Counted from the stretch's first letter, positions 25,632-33,852 are shown. The stretch: DNA of 64,000 nt from SIG710 sp045651985 (GCA_045651985.1 JAZRTK010000026.1:178271-242270), one strand, 5' to 3'. A program made the numbers and translations. The notes: generated from the letters alone by a model not told the origin.

Positions 25632-26540
25632 TCAGCGATAGATGAAGACTGCAACGAAGAAGATAAGATAACAAACGATAGCCGCGGGCGCGAGAAAAAC
25701 TTCGGGGAAATAGAGATCCCCCGCGCGCTTTTTAGGCGGCAGATAATCCGAGGGGAGATTTCGCTCGGCGTATCTTTTATATATTCTCGCCGCCTGACCG
25801 CAGAAAAAGATCAAAAAGACGGCAAAGAAGGTTGCAAGGATTATTAAAAACAGCTCGGTGCTTCCCGTGGTATTGAAAATCTCGCCCACAAAGGACTGAC
25901 CGAAAAGACCGTACAGATTAAAGAAGAAATGGACGATCATAGATGCGACACATGAACGGCAGGCGTACATGACCGCAAAAAGAAGCAGCCCCGCAAAGAA
26001 ATAGACGGGGAAAAGAGCCAGCCTGAAATGAAGCATGGCAAAAAAGGTTGAGGTGATCACTGCCGCCGTGCCGATGCCGAAACGTTCGTACTCGGCGCAA
26101 AGTATTGCACGGAAGAAAAATTCTTCGCAAAGAGCGGGTAAAAGAGCGTAAGCAAGGATAGACACTGCCAATCCGTCTGCCCCCTGATTTTTAACCGTGT
26201 ATGCGTCGTAGAGAGAAAAACTTTTTTCGGAAAGCCCGTCGGCAAAGATTATGTTCAGCAGAAGCGAACCGCATATGAGAAGTAAAGTGCCCCATATGAC
26301 AAGCACCGCTCGGTCGCCGCCAAAGCCCTTTATGCGTAACTTACCCTTCAAGGCGTTGCCCCGAAGCTTTGTGTAAAGGATAGCGGGAAACGCAAGGATA
26401 AGCAGCTGCAAGATAATAACGCTCAGATGATCGTTGCCCGAGCCGTCTGCCACGCCCGTGATTCTGGCGAGCAGCAATAATCCAAAGGATAAAGCCGCGA
26501 GCACGGGCGCCGTTATATTCGGTTTGAATCTTTCAAGCAT
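25632..26540 (-). CDS. CPBP-family intramembrane metalloprotease (CAAX-like)
   Basis: A 302-residue multi-pass membrane protein. It carries the CPBP motifs: CEEFFFRAIL (paired Glu and Arg, about residues 140-149), FFAMLHF with a metal-ligand His (about 170-176) and IVHFFFNLYG with the second His/Asn (about 204-213). About eight hydrophobic helices are visible. Family members cleave prenylated or other membrane proteins, or act in bacteriocin immunity; the target here is unknown. The ATG at 26540 is favoured over a GTG two codons upstream because GAGG sits 5 bp before it. Part of the hisS operon, 29 bp after the DJ-1 gene. Confidence 0.88.
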   Translation of the reverse strand: MLERFKPNITAPVLAALSFGLLLLARITGVADGSGNDHLSVIILQLLILAFPAILYTKLRGNALKGKLRIKGFGGDRAVLVIWGTLLLICGSLLLNIIFADGLSEKSFSLYDAYTVKNQGADGLAVSILAYALLPALCEEFFFRAILCAEYERFGIGTAAVITSTFFAMLHFRLALFPVYFFAGLLLFAVMYACRSCVASMIVHFFFNLYGLFGQSFVGEIFNTTGSTELFLIILATFFAVFLIFFCGQAARIYKRYAERNLPSDYLPPKKRAGDLYFPEVFLAPAAIVCYLIFFVAVFIYR

Positions 26541-26569
26541 AGGCACCTCGTGTCCGTTTTGGCTGAATT

Positions 26570-27112
26570 TTATCTGTCTGCGATGACCGCGTGGCGGAGC
26601 TCCTCTGCAGTCGTTTCGCCGCGAATGGCGGATACCAGCATAAGTCCGAAGTCAAGAGCGGCACCCATTCCCGCGCCCGTTATAATATTTCCGTCGCGGA
26701 CTGCGGGCACGTTCAGGATCTCGCTTTCGGGGAGATACTCCTCAAAGCCGGGATAGCAAACGGCTTTTTTGCCCTTCAGCATACCAAGCTGACCCAAGAT
26801 CATGGGTGCAGCGCAGATGGCGGCAATTGTTGCGTTTGCCTCTGCGGCGTGACCAATGGCGGTCATAACGGTCTCACTTGCCTGCAAATTTTTCGTTCCG
26901 GGCATTCCGCCGGGAAGTATTATCATGTCGGGCATGGTGTCACAAAATTCGCTTTCGTCCATGTCTGCCTCAACAGCTATTCCGTGTGAGCCGAGCACTC
27001 TTTTTCCGCCGATCCCGACGGTTTTTACTTCCACCCCTGCACGACGCAAAAGGTCGAGAGGGCAGAGGGCTTCGATCTCCTCAAAGCCCGTCGCGAGAAA
27101 AATGTAGGTCAT
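26570..27112 (-). CDS. DJ-1/PfpI-family protein (YajL-like)
   Basis: A 180-residue cytosolic protein of the DJ-1 superfamily, involved in protein or nucleotide deglycation, chaperone or stress roles in relatives. Landmarks are ATGFEEIEALCPLDLLRRAG with the conserved Glu near residue 16, ILPGGMPGTKNLQ (about 66-78), and the nucleophile-elbow IAAICAAPMIL with the reactive Cys at about residue 102. GAGMGAALDFGLMLV follows near the C-terminus. Second gene of the hisS operon, 21 bp behind hisS. Confidence 0.92.
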   Translation of the reverse strand: MTYIFLATGFEEIEALCPLDLLRRAGVEVKTVGIGGKRVLGSHGIAVEADMDESEFCDTMPDMIILPGGMPGTKNLQASETVMTAIGHAAEANATIAAICAAPMILGQLGMLKGKKAVCYPGFEEYLPESEILNVPAVRDGNIITGAGMGAALDFGLMLVSAIRGETTAEELRHAVIADR

Positions 27113-27133
27113 ATTTTCTTCCTTTCGGAGAGA

Positions 27134-28426
27134 TTAGTTAAAGTATTCGCCGATCTTGTGGAGAGGGCATTCGATCTCCTCGTGAGTGGACAGGTTCTTT
27201 ATTTTTGCGATACCGATCTCAAGCTCGTTTCCGCCGATGATGACAACGTGTGTGTATTTGCCCTTAATGGCGTAGTCAAGCTGCTTTCCGAACTTCTTTG
27301 TACCAATGTAAAGGCTGCTTACGACGCCGTTTGCGCGGAGTGTGTCAACGATGCCCGTGTACTTTTCAACGGGGACATCTTCAAAGCGCGCAACAAGCAC
27401 CTTTTTGCCCACGTTGTAGATATCGGGAATGAGCTTGTGAGTGACGAGGAAGTTTTCAAGGGTCACGTCGCCAAATCCAAATCCCACGCCGCTGACGTTG
27501 GTCTTTTTGAGGAAAAGCCCGACCAGATTGTCGTAGCGGCCGCCGCCGAACATGGCGCGGTTATTTTCGGGCGCCTCGTCGAACACCTCAAATACGGTAC
27601 CTGTGTAGTAGTCAAGACCGCGAATGATGCCGAAATCAAACACGCAGTATTTTTCGATACCCATAGCGCGTACTGCCTCAAAGAGGGAGAGCAGCTCCTC
27701 GGAGCCCTTTGACTCGGGGCAGAGGGCGGTTGCTTCCTCTACTGTCATTGTATATAATGCGTCGATCTTGGCAATTTTATCCTCGGAGATCCCAAGCTCG
27801 GTCAGGTCTTTGATATACGCCTCTCTCGTGACCTTGTTGCGGCGGTCAACGACTTTTGAGACACGGCGGCTTCCCTCGCTGTCCGTTCCGCAGATGGCGG
27901 AGATAACGTCGTTGAAGAAGCGGCGGTTGTTGATGTGAACGCGGAACATGGTCTCGTCAGCATTAAACGACTTCATGAGGTTGATAGCCGTGGAGATCAC
28001 CTCCAGGTCCGCGTCATACGTGTCGCAGCCGAAGATGTCAACGTTCACCTGCCAGTGCTCGCGGAGACGGCCGCGCTGGGGTCTTTCGTATCGGTAGAGG
28101 TTGGGGATACTGAACCACTTGAGAGGCATGTTCAGCTCGGCGCACTTTGCCGCGACGAGGCGTGCCACGGTCGGTGTCATTTCAGGTCTGATAGCCAGAC
28201 GGCGGCCGCCGCGGTCCTCAAAATTATAGGTCTGTTCGCAGGCGATCTCCTCACCGCTCTTTGCTATATAAAGGTCGAGATTTTCAACCATGGGGCCGTT
28301 GTATTCGTCAAATGCCGCAAGCTCAAGGGCGTGTCTGATCTTGCCAAAGAACCAGTTGCGGAGCTTCATGTCGTCGGGGTAAAAGTCTCTTGTGCCCTTG
28401 TAAGGCTGTGTTGATAAAAGTTCCAT
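27134..28426 (-). CDS. hisS: Histidine-tRNA ligase
   Basis: Class II aminoacyl-tRNA synthetase charging tRNA-His. Visible are the N-terminal GTRDFYPDDMKLR, motif 2 NLYRYERPQRGRLREHWQVN (about residues 108-127), the HisRS-specific GIIRGLDYYTGTVFEVF (about 267-283), motif 3 GFGFGDVTLENF, and an anticodon-binding domain at the C-terminus (ANGVVSSLYIGTKKFGKQL). The usual motif 2 starts with FRYE; here it is YRYERPQ. 430 residues is normal. It leads the hisS-DJ-1-CPBP-mltG operon; no T-box leader is visible in the short 5' region. Confidence 0.97.
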   Translation of the reverse strand: MELLSTQPYKGTRDFYPDDMKLRNWFFGKIRHALELAAFDEYNGPMVENLDLYIAKSGEEIACEQTYNFEDRGGRRLAIRPEMTPTVARLVAAKCAELNMPLKWFSIPNLYRYERPQRGRLREHWQVNVDIFGCDTYDADLEVISTAINLMKSFNADETMFRVHINNRRFFNDVISAICGTDSEGSRRVSKVVDRRNKVTREAYIKDLTELGISEDKIAKIDALYTMTVEEATALCPESKGSEELLSLFEAVRAMGIEKYCVFDFGIIRGLDYYTGTVFEVFDEAPENNRAMFGGGRYDNLVGLFLKKTNVSGVGFGFGDVTLENFLVTHKLIPDIYNVGKKVLVARFEDVPVEKYTGIVDTLRANGVVSSLYIGTKKFGKQLDYAIKGKYTHVVIIGGNELEIGIAKIKNLSTHEEIECPLHKIGEYFN

Positions 28427-28465
28427 TTTTCATTTCCTCGCGTGAAAATATTTACTCAATTTAAT

Positions 28466-28494
28466 ATTATATCACAAATTGTCGCGTTTGTCTA
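28466..28494 (-). promoter_or_regulatory. Promoter of the hisS operon
   Basis: Minus strand TAGACA (28489-28494), 17-bp spacer, TATAAT (28466-28471) preceded by TGTGA. Confidence 0.7.
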
Positions 28495-28603
28495 TACCGC
28501 ATTGTAAATTTTTAGTAGTTAAATACGGGGTACCTTTGAAAATTAGGTTATATACTCCTGCGAAACCATTGAAAAAGAATTTCAAAGGAACATATCGCCA
28601 TCA

Positions 28604-28644
28604 CAAACAAAAAACGATGGTGGTCAGCCATCGTTTTTTGTTTG
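28604..28644. terminator. Long CGATGG-family hairpin
   Basis: CAAACAAAAAACGATGG (28604-28620) pairs perfectly over 17 bp with CCATCGTTTTTTGTTTG (28628-28644) around a 7-nt loop. It is the longest member of this terminator family and lies between hisS and the secG terminator. No gene is visible in 28427-28699 apart from the promoter and hairpins. Confidence 0.8.
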
Positions 28645-28699
28645 TGTTTGGAGTGTTGGCGCCTTTTTCAAAGGGGAAAGGCGGTCTTGCGGACGAAAA

Positions 28700-28726
28700 A
28701 ATAAGAGCGGTGCTACCGCTCTTATT
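28700..28726 (-). terminator. Terminator of secG
   Basis: AATAAGAGCGGT (28700-28711), GCT loop, ACCGCTCTTATT (28715-28726), at the secG stop codon on the minus strand. Confidence 0.8.
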
Positions 28727-28727
28727 T

Positions 28728-28961
28728 TTATTTTACAATGATATTCATTACAAGAATAAGCACACCGAAAGCTGCAGAGGCGATCGCTGTTGCTATGAAA
28801 AGCGCCTTGTCCTTCTTCTTTTCCTTGCCCTTGCCAAAAAACGACTCGGAGCCGCCGACGATGGTTCCGGAGAGACCGTCCTCGCCGCCCTGCTGGAACA
28901 TACCTGCAACGATAAGGAAAACTGCAAGCGCAAGAAGAATGATACCCAATGCTATCTCCAT
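28728..28961 (-). CDS. secG: Preprotein translocase subunit SecG
   Basis: A 77-residue two-helix membrane protein that assists SecYEG protein export. The first helix (about 3-22, IALGIILLALAVFLIVAGMF) is followed by the family motif QQGGEDGLSGTIVGGSESFFGKGK, then a basic cytosolic loop KEKKKDK and the second helix AIASAAFGVLILVMNIIV. Length and layout are typical of Firmicutes SecG. GGAGG precedes the start. It stands alone here, without the rnr or smpB neighbours often seen. Confidence 0.95.
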   Translation of the reverse strand: MEIALGIILLALAVFLIVAGMFQQGGEDGLSGTIVGGSESFFGKGKEKKKDKALFIATAIASAAFGVLILVMNIIVK

Positions 28962-29258
28962 AATAATTTAAACCTCCAAAAAGATGTTGTTTCTTTCATT
29001 TGACGCGCCGAATGGCACAATAACCACTTATACCACGGTAGTATATCATACTTTTTCCAAAAAAGCAAGAGGAAAATTGATTTTTCTGAAAATATTTTTG
29101 ATTTTACTCGCTTTGAGGCGTATTTTCCGTCGGATATGAAGGATTTTGGCCGTGAGAGCTGATTCGTACACCGAGCGGACTATCCGAACGAGCTTCTGCT
29201 GTGAAGCCTATATCAAATAGTCTGTAAATAAAAAAGTGTCAATCGAACTCTGTTTTGC
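28962..29258. other. 297-bp intergenic stretch with no recognised gene
   Basis: Lies between secG and the 3' end of ddl. The secG-proximal 110 bp are AT-rich and probably hold its promoter. The stretch 29105-29220 is less AT-rich and looks once-coding (one frame reads about 16 codons to a TGA at 29159-29161), but no RNA gene, hairpin terminator or protein family is recognised. Confidence 0.5.
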
Positions 29259-30290
29259 TTATTTCAGTGCAAGCTCTACGATCTTCTGGCAAAGCTCGCC
29301 GTAGGAGATGCCCACGGCTGCCGCCGCCTGAGGCAGAAGGCTTGTGGGAGTCATGCCGGGGAGGGTATTTGCTTCGAGACAGTAAGCCTCACCGTCGGGA
29401 GTGAGAATGTAGTCCATCCTGGCGAGACTGCGCAAATGAAGCGCGTCAAATGCCAGGCGGGTGTACTTTTCAAGCTTTGCAACAGTCTCCGCAGGAATGT
29501 TCGCGGGGCAGATCTCCTCGGTAAGACCGCTTTGATATTTGTTTTTGTAGTCGTAGTAGCCGCTTTTCGGAATGATCTCAATTGGAGGAAGCACCTGACC
29601 GTCAAGGATCGCAACCGTCAGCTCGCGCCCTGCGATGCGCTTTTCAATGAGGATCTTGTCTTCCCACTTCGCCGCCGCGGAAAGAGCCTCGTCAAGCTGA
29701 TCCTCGCGGTCTATCATTGAGATCCCAACGCTTGAGCCGCAGCTGCAGGGTTTTATAACGCAGGGAAGGCCGACTGACAGAGCGATCTTTTTCGCTTCGG
29801 GGGAACGGGGGTCGCAGACCTCGCCCGTGGGTACGGGAACGCCTGCGTTTTTCATAAGTATTTTTGCCACGTCCTTGTCCATGGCAAGCAGAGAGCCCGC
29901 GTAGCCCGAGCCTGTGTACTTGATGTTGAAATTGTCAAGGGTGGCTTGAAGCTGACCGTTTTCGCCCATGGCTCCGTGGAGACCGATATAGACCACGTCC
30001 GCCGCACGGCAAAGCTCCAGAATACCCGGACCGATAAGCTCCCTTCTGCCGCCGTTTTTCGCTATGACGGCTTCAAGATCGGGGACGTTTTCCCTGACCT
30101 TGTGGGAATAGCTGTAGTCGGAGCGGAAAAGACTTTTATCTATTACCGTTCCCGCGGGAACGCCCTCGTAAACGTCCGCAAGATACACGTTGTTGCCGTT
30201 TTTCATAAGTGCCGCGGCAATAAGACTTGCCGAGGAGAGGGAAACGTCCCGTTCGGGGCTGATACCGCCCGCCAAGATTGCTATGTTCAT
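29259..30290 (-). CDS. ddl: D-alanine-D-alanine ligase family protein
   Basis: ATP-grasp enzyme joining two D-alanines for the peptidoglycan stem. It begins MNIAILAGGISPERDVSLSS, carries LHGAMGENGQLQATLD and YTGSGYAGSLLAMDKDVAK (about residues 105-145), the ATP-grasp lid KPCSCGSSVGISM, EKRIAGRELTVAIL, and the metal site LARMDYILTPDGEAYCLEANTLPGMTP. The HGAMGENG form, rather than HG..GEDG, is the variant seen in Clostridial and VanG-like ligases, so a D-Ala-D-Ser preference cannot be fully excluded. It starts 22 bp after prmC, likely one operon. Confidence 0.93.
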   Translation of the reverse strand: MNIAILAGGISPERDVSLSSASLIAAALMKNGNNVYLADVYEGVPAGTVIDKSLFRSDYSYSHKVRENVPDLEAVIAKNGGRRELIGPGILELCRAADVVYIGLHGAMGENGQLQATLDNFNIKYTGSGYAGSLLAMDKDVAKILMKNAGVPVPTGEVCDPRSPEAKKIALSVGLPCVIKPCSCGSSVGISMIDREDQLDEALSAAAKWEDKILIEKRIAGRELTVAILDGQVLPPIEIIPKSGYYDYKNKYQSGLTEEICPANIPAETVAKLEKYTRLAFDALHLRSLARMDYILTPDGEAYCLEANTLPGMTPTSLLPQAAAAVGISYGELCQKIVELALK

Positions 30291-30312
30291 GTTAGTCCTC
30301 CAAAAATATGTT

Positions 30313-31140
30313 TTAAGCTCTTTTCAGGACGGCTGTGCGATCGTTGCCCGAAAGGTCGGAGAGGATCTTGCAACAAAATCCGTTTGTCTCGGCAAGATCC
30401 TTCAGATCCTGCCCCTGATCGTAGCCGATCTCAAAGGCAAAAAAACCGTCGGGAGTGAGCAGGGGAGTGTAAAATTTCAGTATTGCGCGGTAAAAATCAA
30501 GACCGTCATCACCGCCGTCAAGCGCCGCCGCGGGCTCGTATTTGACCTCGGGGGAAAGGGCCTTTACCACGTGACTTTGAATGTACGGCGGATTTGACAG
30601 AACCGCATCAAACGGCGCGTGTGATCTTATTTCTGCGCTCGGCTCTGCGAGAACGTCTGCCAAAACGGGATAAAATCTGTCCGTGACGCCGTTTTTTTCA
30701 GCGTTCTCTTTTGCCAGCTCAAGTGTTTTTGGAAAAAAGTCAAGGGCTGTGGCGCGGCAATCGCGCCTTGCGGCAAGAGTTGATACGGCAATGCACCCGC
30801 TTCCCGTGCAAAGGTCGGCAAATTTAGCGTTTTTGGGTAGCATCTCGATTGCCGTTTCAACCAGAAGCTCGGTGTCCTGACGGGGTATGAGACAGTGCTC
30901 GTTTACCTTGTATTCCTCGGTCATAAAAGACCATGAGCCGATAATATACTGAAGTGGGTAGCGGTTCGCTCGTTTTTTTACTGCCGAGAGCAGCTCGACC
31001 GAGTCAAAATCCTTTTCCCGCAGGAAAGGAAGTTCGTGCGGACGCACCGAGCAGAAGTGCTCCAGCAAGATCTGCGCGTCTCTTTGGGGGGATTCGACGC
31101 CCGCTTTCCCCAAAGTTATGACTATGTCGTTGAATCTCAA
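30313..31140 (-). CDS. prmC: Peptide chain release factor N5-glutamine methyltransferase
   Basis: Methylates the glutamine of the GGQ motif in RF1 and RF2, tuning translation termination. The 275-residue protein has an N-terminal helical domain (DAQILLEHF near residue 20), YIIGSWSFMTEEYKVNEHCL, LIPRQDTELLVETAIEML (typically IPRPETE; here RQDTE), the SAM motif FADLCTGSGCIAVSTLA (about 108-124) and the catalytic VLSNPPYIQSHVV (about 181-193). It lies upstream of ddl. prfA is not adjacent in this window. Confidence 0.95.
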   Translation of the reverse strand: MRFNDIVITLGKAGVESPQRDAQILLEHFCSVRPHELPFLREKDFDSVELLSAVKKRANRYPLQYIIGSWSFMTEEYKVNEHCLIPRQDTELLVETAIEMLPKNAKFADLCTGSGCIAVSTLAARRDCRATALDFFPKTLELAKENAEKNGVTDRFYPVLADVLAEPSAEIRSHAPFDAVLSNPPYIQSHVVKALSPEVKYEPAAALDGGDDGLDFYRAILKFYTPLLTPDGFFAFEIGYDQGQDLKDLAETNGFCCKILSDLSGNDRTAVLKRA

Positions 31141-31261
31141 AAAATCACATCCAAAATCAAATTCTTATAAATAATACCACAAGATGACGAAAATTAAAAG
31201 GCTTTTTCCGAAATATTTATAATTTTTAATAAAAAATTAGTAATTTTTTCTAAATTACCTA

Positions 31262-31290
31262 TTGCAATTCGGAAAAAAATATGGTAAAAT
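31262..31290 (+). promoter_or_regulatory. Promoter of the small Cys-rich protein/micro-ORF transcript
   Basis: TTGCAA (31262-31267), 17-bp spacer, TAAAAT (31285-31290). With the terminator at 31931 this defines a transcript of roughly 660 nt. Confidence 0.75.
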
Positions 31291-31369
31291 GAAGACGGAA
31301 AAAGGAATAGATATTACCAATAGACGGAATACTAATCCCGAAATCTTAGAAACACGGAGGTATTTTGAA

Positions 31370-31609
31370 ATGTTTTTCATCGAAAAGAAAAAAGAGAAGC
31401 CCAACGTAGGCAAGATCGTAGCAATTTCCGTTGCCGTTACGTTTGCCGTTGCGGCTGCTATTTACGGCGTATATATTTTCTGTCGCAAGTATTGCAGACT
31501 GTGTGATTGCGGTGACGAGCTGTTTGACGAGGATTTTGACATAGGCTGCGACGATTGCACTTGTGATTTCGCTGACGAAGACGAAGAGGACGACGTAGTA
31601 GAGCTTTGA
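31370..31609 (+). CDS. Small membrane-anchored, acidic, cysteine-rich protein of unknown function
   Basis: A 79-residue protein I cannot assign. After a basic start (MFFIEKKKEKPN) comes one transmembrane helix (about residues 14-36, GKIVAISVAVTFAVAAAIYGVY), then a tail with seven cysteines in C-x3-C-x2-C-x-C and later C-x2-C-x-C spacing, mixed with many Asp and Glu and ending EEDDVVEL. The tail could bind metal or form disulfides. I use the ATG at 31370 because CGGAGG lies 10 bp upstream; an in-frame ATG at 31262 falls inside the promoter. Its ribosome-site region is the first of a series of similar units repeated downstream (31655-31876). Confidence 0.75.
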   Translation: MFFIEKKKEKPNVGKIVAISVAVTFAVAAAIYGVYIFCRKYCRLCDCGDELFDEDFDIGCDDCTCDFADEDEEDDVVEL

Positions 31610-31684
31610 TCATCTAAAGCACCAAAGAGATCCCGCCCGTGACAGGGTATCGGATAAAAAATCTCGGAAAAGGAGAACAGGCCG

Positions 31685-31720
31685 ATGGAAGGACCAAACC
31701 ACCGTGGCCCAAAATCTTGA
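31685..31720 (+). CDS. Micro-ORF 1 (11 residues)
   Basis: Encodes MEGPNHRGPKS, starting 9 nt after AAAAGGAG. Its TGA overlaps the AAAGGAG of the next unit, as in translationally coupled genes. Whether it is translated is unknown. Confidence 0.3.
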   Translation: MEGPNHRGPKS

Positions 31721-31743
31721 AAGGAGATCAAAAAGACAAACCG

Positions 31744-31764
31744 ATGGAGACTCTTAACTTTTAA
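31744..31764 (+). CDS. Micro-ORF 2 (6 residues)
   Basis: Encodes METLNF. AAAGGAG lies 17 nt upstream, a long gap. Similar in its first residues to micro-ORF 4 (METHIL). Confidence 0.25.
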   Translation: METLNF

Positions 31765-31805
31765 CCGAAGCAGGACCAAAATTTCAGAAGAGGAGTTTTA
31801 CGCCA

Positions 31806-31817
31806 ATGGCAAAGTAA
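31806..31817 (+). CDS. Micro-ORF 3 (3 residues)
   Basis: A start-GCA-AAG-stop frame, 10 nt after AGAGGAG. Too short to make a meaningful peptide; listed as part of the array. Confidence 0.15.
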   Translation: MAK

Positions 31818-31855
31818 AGATCGGCCCGAAAATCTTATAAGGAGAAAACAGACCG

Positions 31856-31876
31856 ATGGAAACTCACATTTTGTAA
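31856..31876 (+). CDS. Micro-ORF 4 (6 residues)
   Basis: Encodes METHIL, 11 nt after ATAAGGAG. Last unit before the terminator at 31931. Confidence 0.25.
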   Translation: METHIL

Positions 31877-31930
31877 GCTGAATTTTGAAAGAAATATCGG
31901 GTACAAGGAAATGTGCAATTTAAATTACGA

Positions 31931-31958
31931 CTGACCGGCTTTGCCGGTCAGTTTTTTT
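31931..31958 (+). terminator. Terminator of the small-protein/micro-ORF transcript
   Basis: CTGACCGGC (31931-31939), TTT, GCCGGTCAG (31943-31951), then seven T. Confidence 0.95.
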
Positions 31959-31967
31959 GTATGCAAA

Positions 31968-31993
31968 ACACCCCCGAGTAATCTCGGGGGTGT
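31968..31993 (-). terminator. Terminator of aspS
   Basis: ACACCCCCGAG (31968-31978), TAAT, CTCGGGGGTGT (31983-31993), just after the aspS stop on the minus strand. Confidence 0.85.
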
Positions 31994-32004
31994 CGTTTTA
32001 TCTC

Positions 32005-33789
32005 TTATTTTTCTTCCTTGAGCGCGATGCAGAGCTCGTCCAGGGACTTGGGGTCGGCGGGAGCGGGTGCGCCCGACATCAGCTCGGATGCGTTCTGTAC
32101 TTTTGGGAAAGCGATAACGTCGCGCAAGCTGTCAGCTCCGCACATAACCATGGCAAGGCGGTCAAGACCCATACCGGAGCCTCCGTGCGGCGGTGCGCCG
32201 TACTTATAGGCATCCACAAGGAAGCCGAATTTTGCGTCGATTTCTTCCTTAGTCAGACCCAGCGCATTGAACATTCTCTCCTGCAGCTGCCAATCGGTAA
32301 TACGGATAGAGCCTGAAAGAAGCTCGGTGCCGTTAAGAACCATATCGTAGCACTTGGCGCGTACAGAGCCGGGGTCGGACTCAAGGCTGTCAAGACATTC
32401 ATCAAGGGGCATGGTGAAGGGATGGTGCATAGCATCCCAATGCTCTGTTTCCTCGTTCCACTCAAAGAATGGGAATTCGGTGATCCACAGGAAGTTGAAT
32501 TTACCTTCGGGAATGATATCCAGCTTCTTGGCAACGATGGTGCGGAGTGCGCCAAGGGTAGGAAGTGTGACCTTGTTCTTGTCGGCAACAATGAGGACCA
32601 CGTCGCCGCGCTTCATGCCCAGTGCGGCAATGATATTTGCAAGCTCGTCCTCGGTGAGGAATTTTGCAAAGGAGCAGTTGGGTGCGTCATCTGCCCAGCG
32701 GATATAGGCGAGACCGCGGGCACCGATGCCGCGAGCGTGCTCGGTCAACTTGTCGATCTCCTTGCGGGTAAGGACAGCGGCGGCGTTTTCGGCTACAATA
32801 CCGCGCACGCTTCCGCCGTTTGCGATAGCGTCGGTAAATACGCCGAATCCGCAGGACTTGACCGTGTCCGAAATGTCCTTTATAAGCATATCGTAACGGG
32901 CATCGGGCTTGTCGCTTCCGTAATTTTCCATAGCCTCGGCAAAGGTCATGCGGCGCATGGGCGTTTCGATATCAATATCCAGAACTTCTTTAAAGCAACG
33001 CTTTATAAAGCCCTCGTTCATCTGCATAATATCTTCCTGTGTCACAAAGGACATCTCAAGGTCGATCTGCGTAAATTCGGGCTGTCTGTCCGCGCGTAAA
33101 TCCTCGTCGCGGAAGCAACGGGCGATCTGAATATAGCGGTCAAAGCCCGAAAGCATCAGAAGCTGCTTGTAGATCTGAGGGGACTGGGGGAGTGCGTACA
33201 TACAGCCGTGATGGATACGGGAAGGTACTACGTAGTCGCGGGCTCCTTCGGGCGTGGGTTTAATGAGCATAGGAGTTTCGATCTCCATAAAGCCGTTTTC
33301 GTAGTAGTATTCGCGGGCAACGCGAGCGATCTCGTGACGAATGCGGATGTTTCTCTGCAGCTCGGGACGGCGAAGGTCAAGGTAACGGTGGCGAAGGGCG
33401 ATGTCGTCGCCCACCTTCTTGCCCGTGCCAACCTCAAATGGAGGAGTCTGCGCCGCGGAGAAGATCTTCAATTTATCTACCGCGATCTCCACCATACCCG
33501 TCGGAATATTAGGATTCACAGAGGAACGTGCGCGTACAAAACCTTCGGCGCAGAGCACGAACTCGGAGCGGACGGTGAACGCCTTGTCAAATATCTCCTT
33601 GTCGGTGTCGTCGTCAAAAGCCAACTGAACGATGCCTGTTCTGTCGCGCAGGTCGATGAAGATAAGACCGCCAAGGTCTCTCTGTCTCTGGGTCCAGCCG
33701 AGAACGCAGGCTCTTTTTCCTATATCACTCTCGGAAAGCTCACCGCAATAGTGGGTGCGCTTGTCCGTTTTTTCAAAAATTTCTGCCAT
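32005..33789 (-). CDS. aspS: Aspartate-tRNA ligase
   Basis: Class IIb aminoacyl-tRNA synthetase charging tRNA-Asp (possibly also tRNA-Asn; discrimination cannot be read here). The 594-residue bacterial-type protein has the OB-fold anticodon domain (VLGWTQRQRDLGGLIFIDLR, about residues 29-48), FMEIETPMLIKPTPEGARDY, motif 2 CFRDEDLRADRQPEFTQIDLE (about 217-237), the bacterial GAD insertion domain (about 300-410), ITEFPFFEWNEE, and motif 3 GGSGMGLDRLAMVMCG (about 538-553). Transcribed alone from a near-consensus promoter at 33824-33852. Confidence 0.97.
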   Translation of the reverse strand: MAEIFEKTDKRTHYCGELSESDIGKRACVLGWTQRQRDLGGLIFIDLRDRTGIVQLAFDDDTDKEIFDKAFTVRSEFVLCAEGFVRARSSVNPNIPTGMVEIAVDKLKIFSAAQTPPFEVGTGKKVGDDIALRHRYLDLRRPELQRNIRIRHEIARVAREYYYENGFMEIETPMLIKPTPEGARDYVVPSRIHHGCMYALPQSPQIYKQLLMLSGFDRYIQIARCFRDEDLRADRQPEFTQIDLEMSFVTQEDIMQMNEGFIKRCFKEVLDIDIETPMRRMTFAEAMENYGSDKPDARYDMLIKDISDTVKSCGFGVFTDAIANGGSVRGIVAENAAAVLTRKEIDKLTEHARGIGARGLAYIRWADDAPNCSFAKFLTEDELANIIAALGMKRGDVVLIVADKNKVTLPTLGALRTIVAKKLDIIPEGKFNFLWITEFPFFEWNEETEHWDAMHHPFTMPLDECLDSLESDPGSVRAKCYDMVLNGTELLSGSIRITDWQLQERMFNALGLTKEEIDAKFGFLVDAYKYGAPPHGGSGMGLDRLAMVMCGADSLRDVIAFPKVQNASELMSGAPAPADPKSLDELCIALKEEK

Positions 33790-33823
33790 AACTAAAAATC
33801 AGTCCTTTCCTTAGCATAGGTAT

Positions 33824-33852
33824 ATTATACACTTCTTTGTATTTTGTGTCAA
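33824..33852 (-). promoter_or_regulatory. Consensus promoter of aspS
   Basis: Minus strand TTGACA (33847-33852), 17-bp spacer, TATAAT (33824-33829). Confidence 0.9.

Larger units (their letters stand above)
31655..31876 (+). repeat. Tandem array of four degenerate ribosome-site/ATG units with micro-ORFs
   Basis: Four units share the layout AAAATCTT or similar, then AAGGAG or GAGGAG, a 9-17 nt gap, and ATG usually in the context CCGATGG. They repeat the pattern seen before the start of the 79-residue gene (CCGAAATCTTAGAAACACGG). The ATGs are at 31685, 31744, 31806 and 31856, and each opens a very short frame of 11, 6, 3 and 6 codons before a stop. All four lie in the same transcript as the 79-residue gene. 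They may be leader duplications left by decayed gene copies, or translated micro-peptides. Confidence 0.6.
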
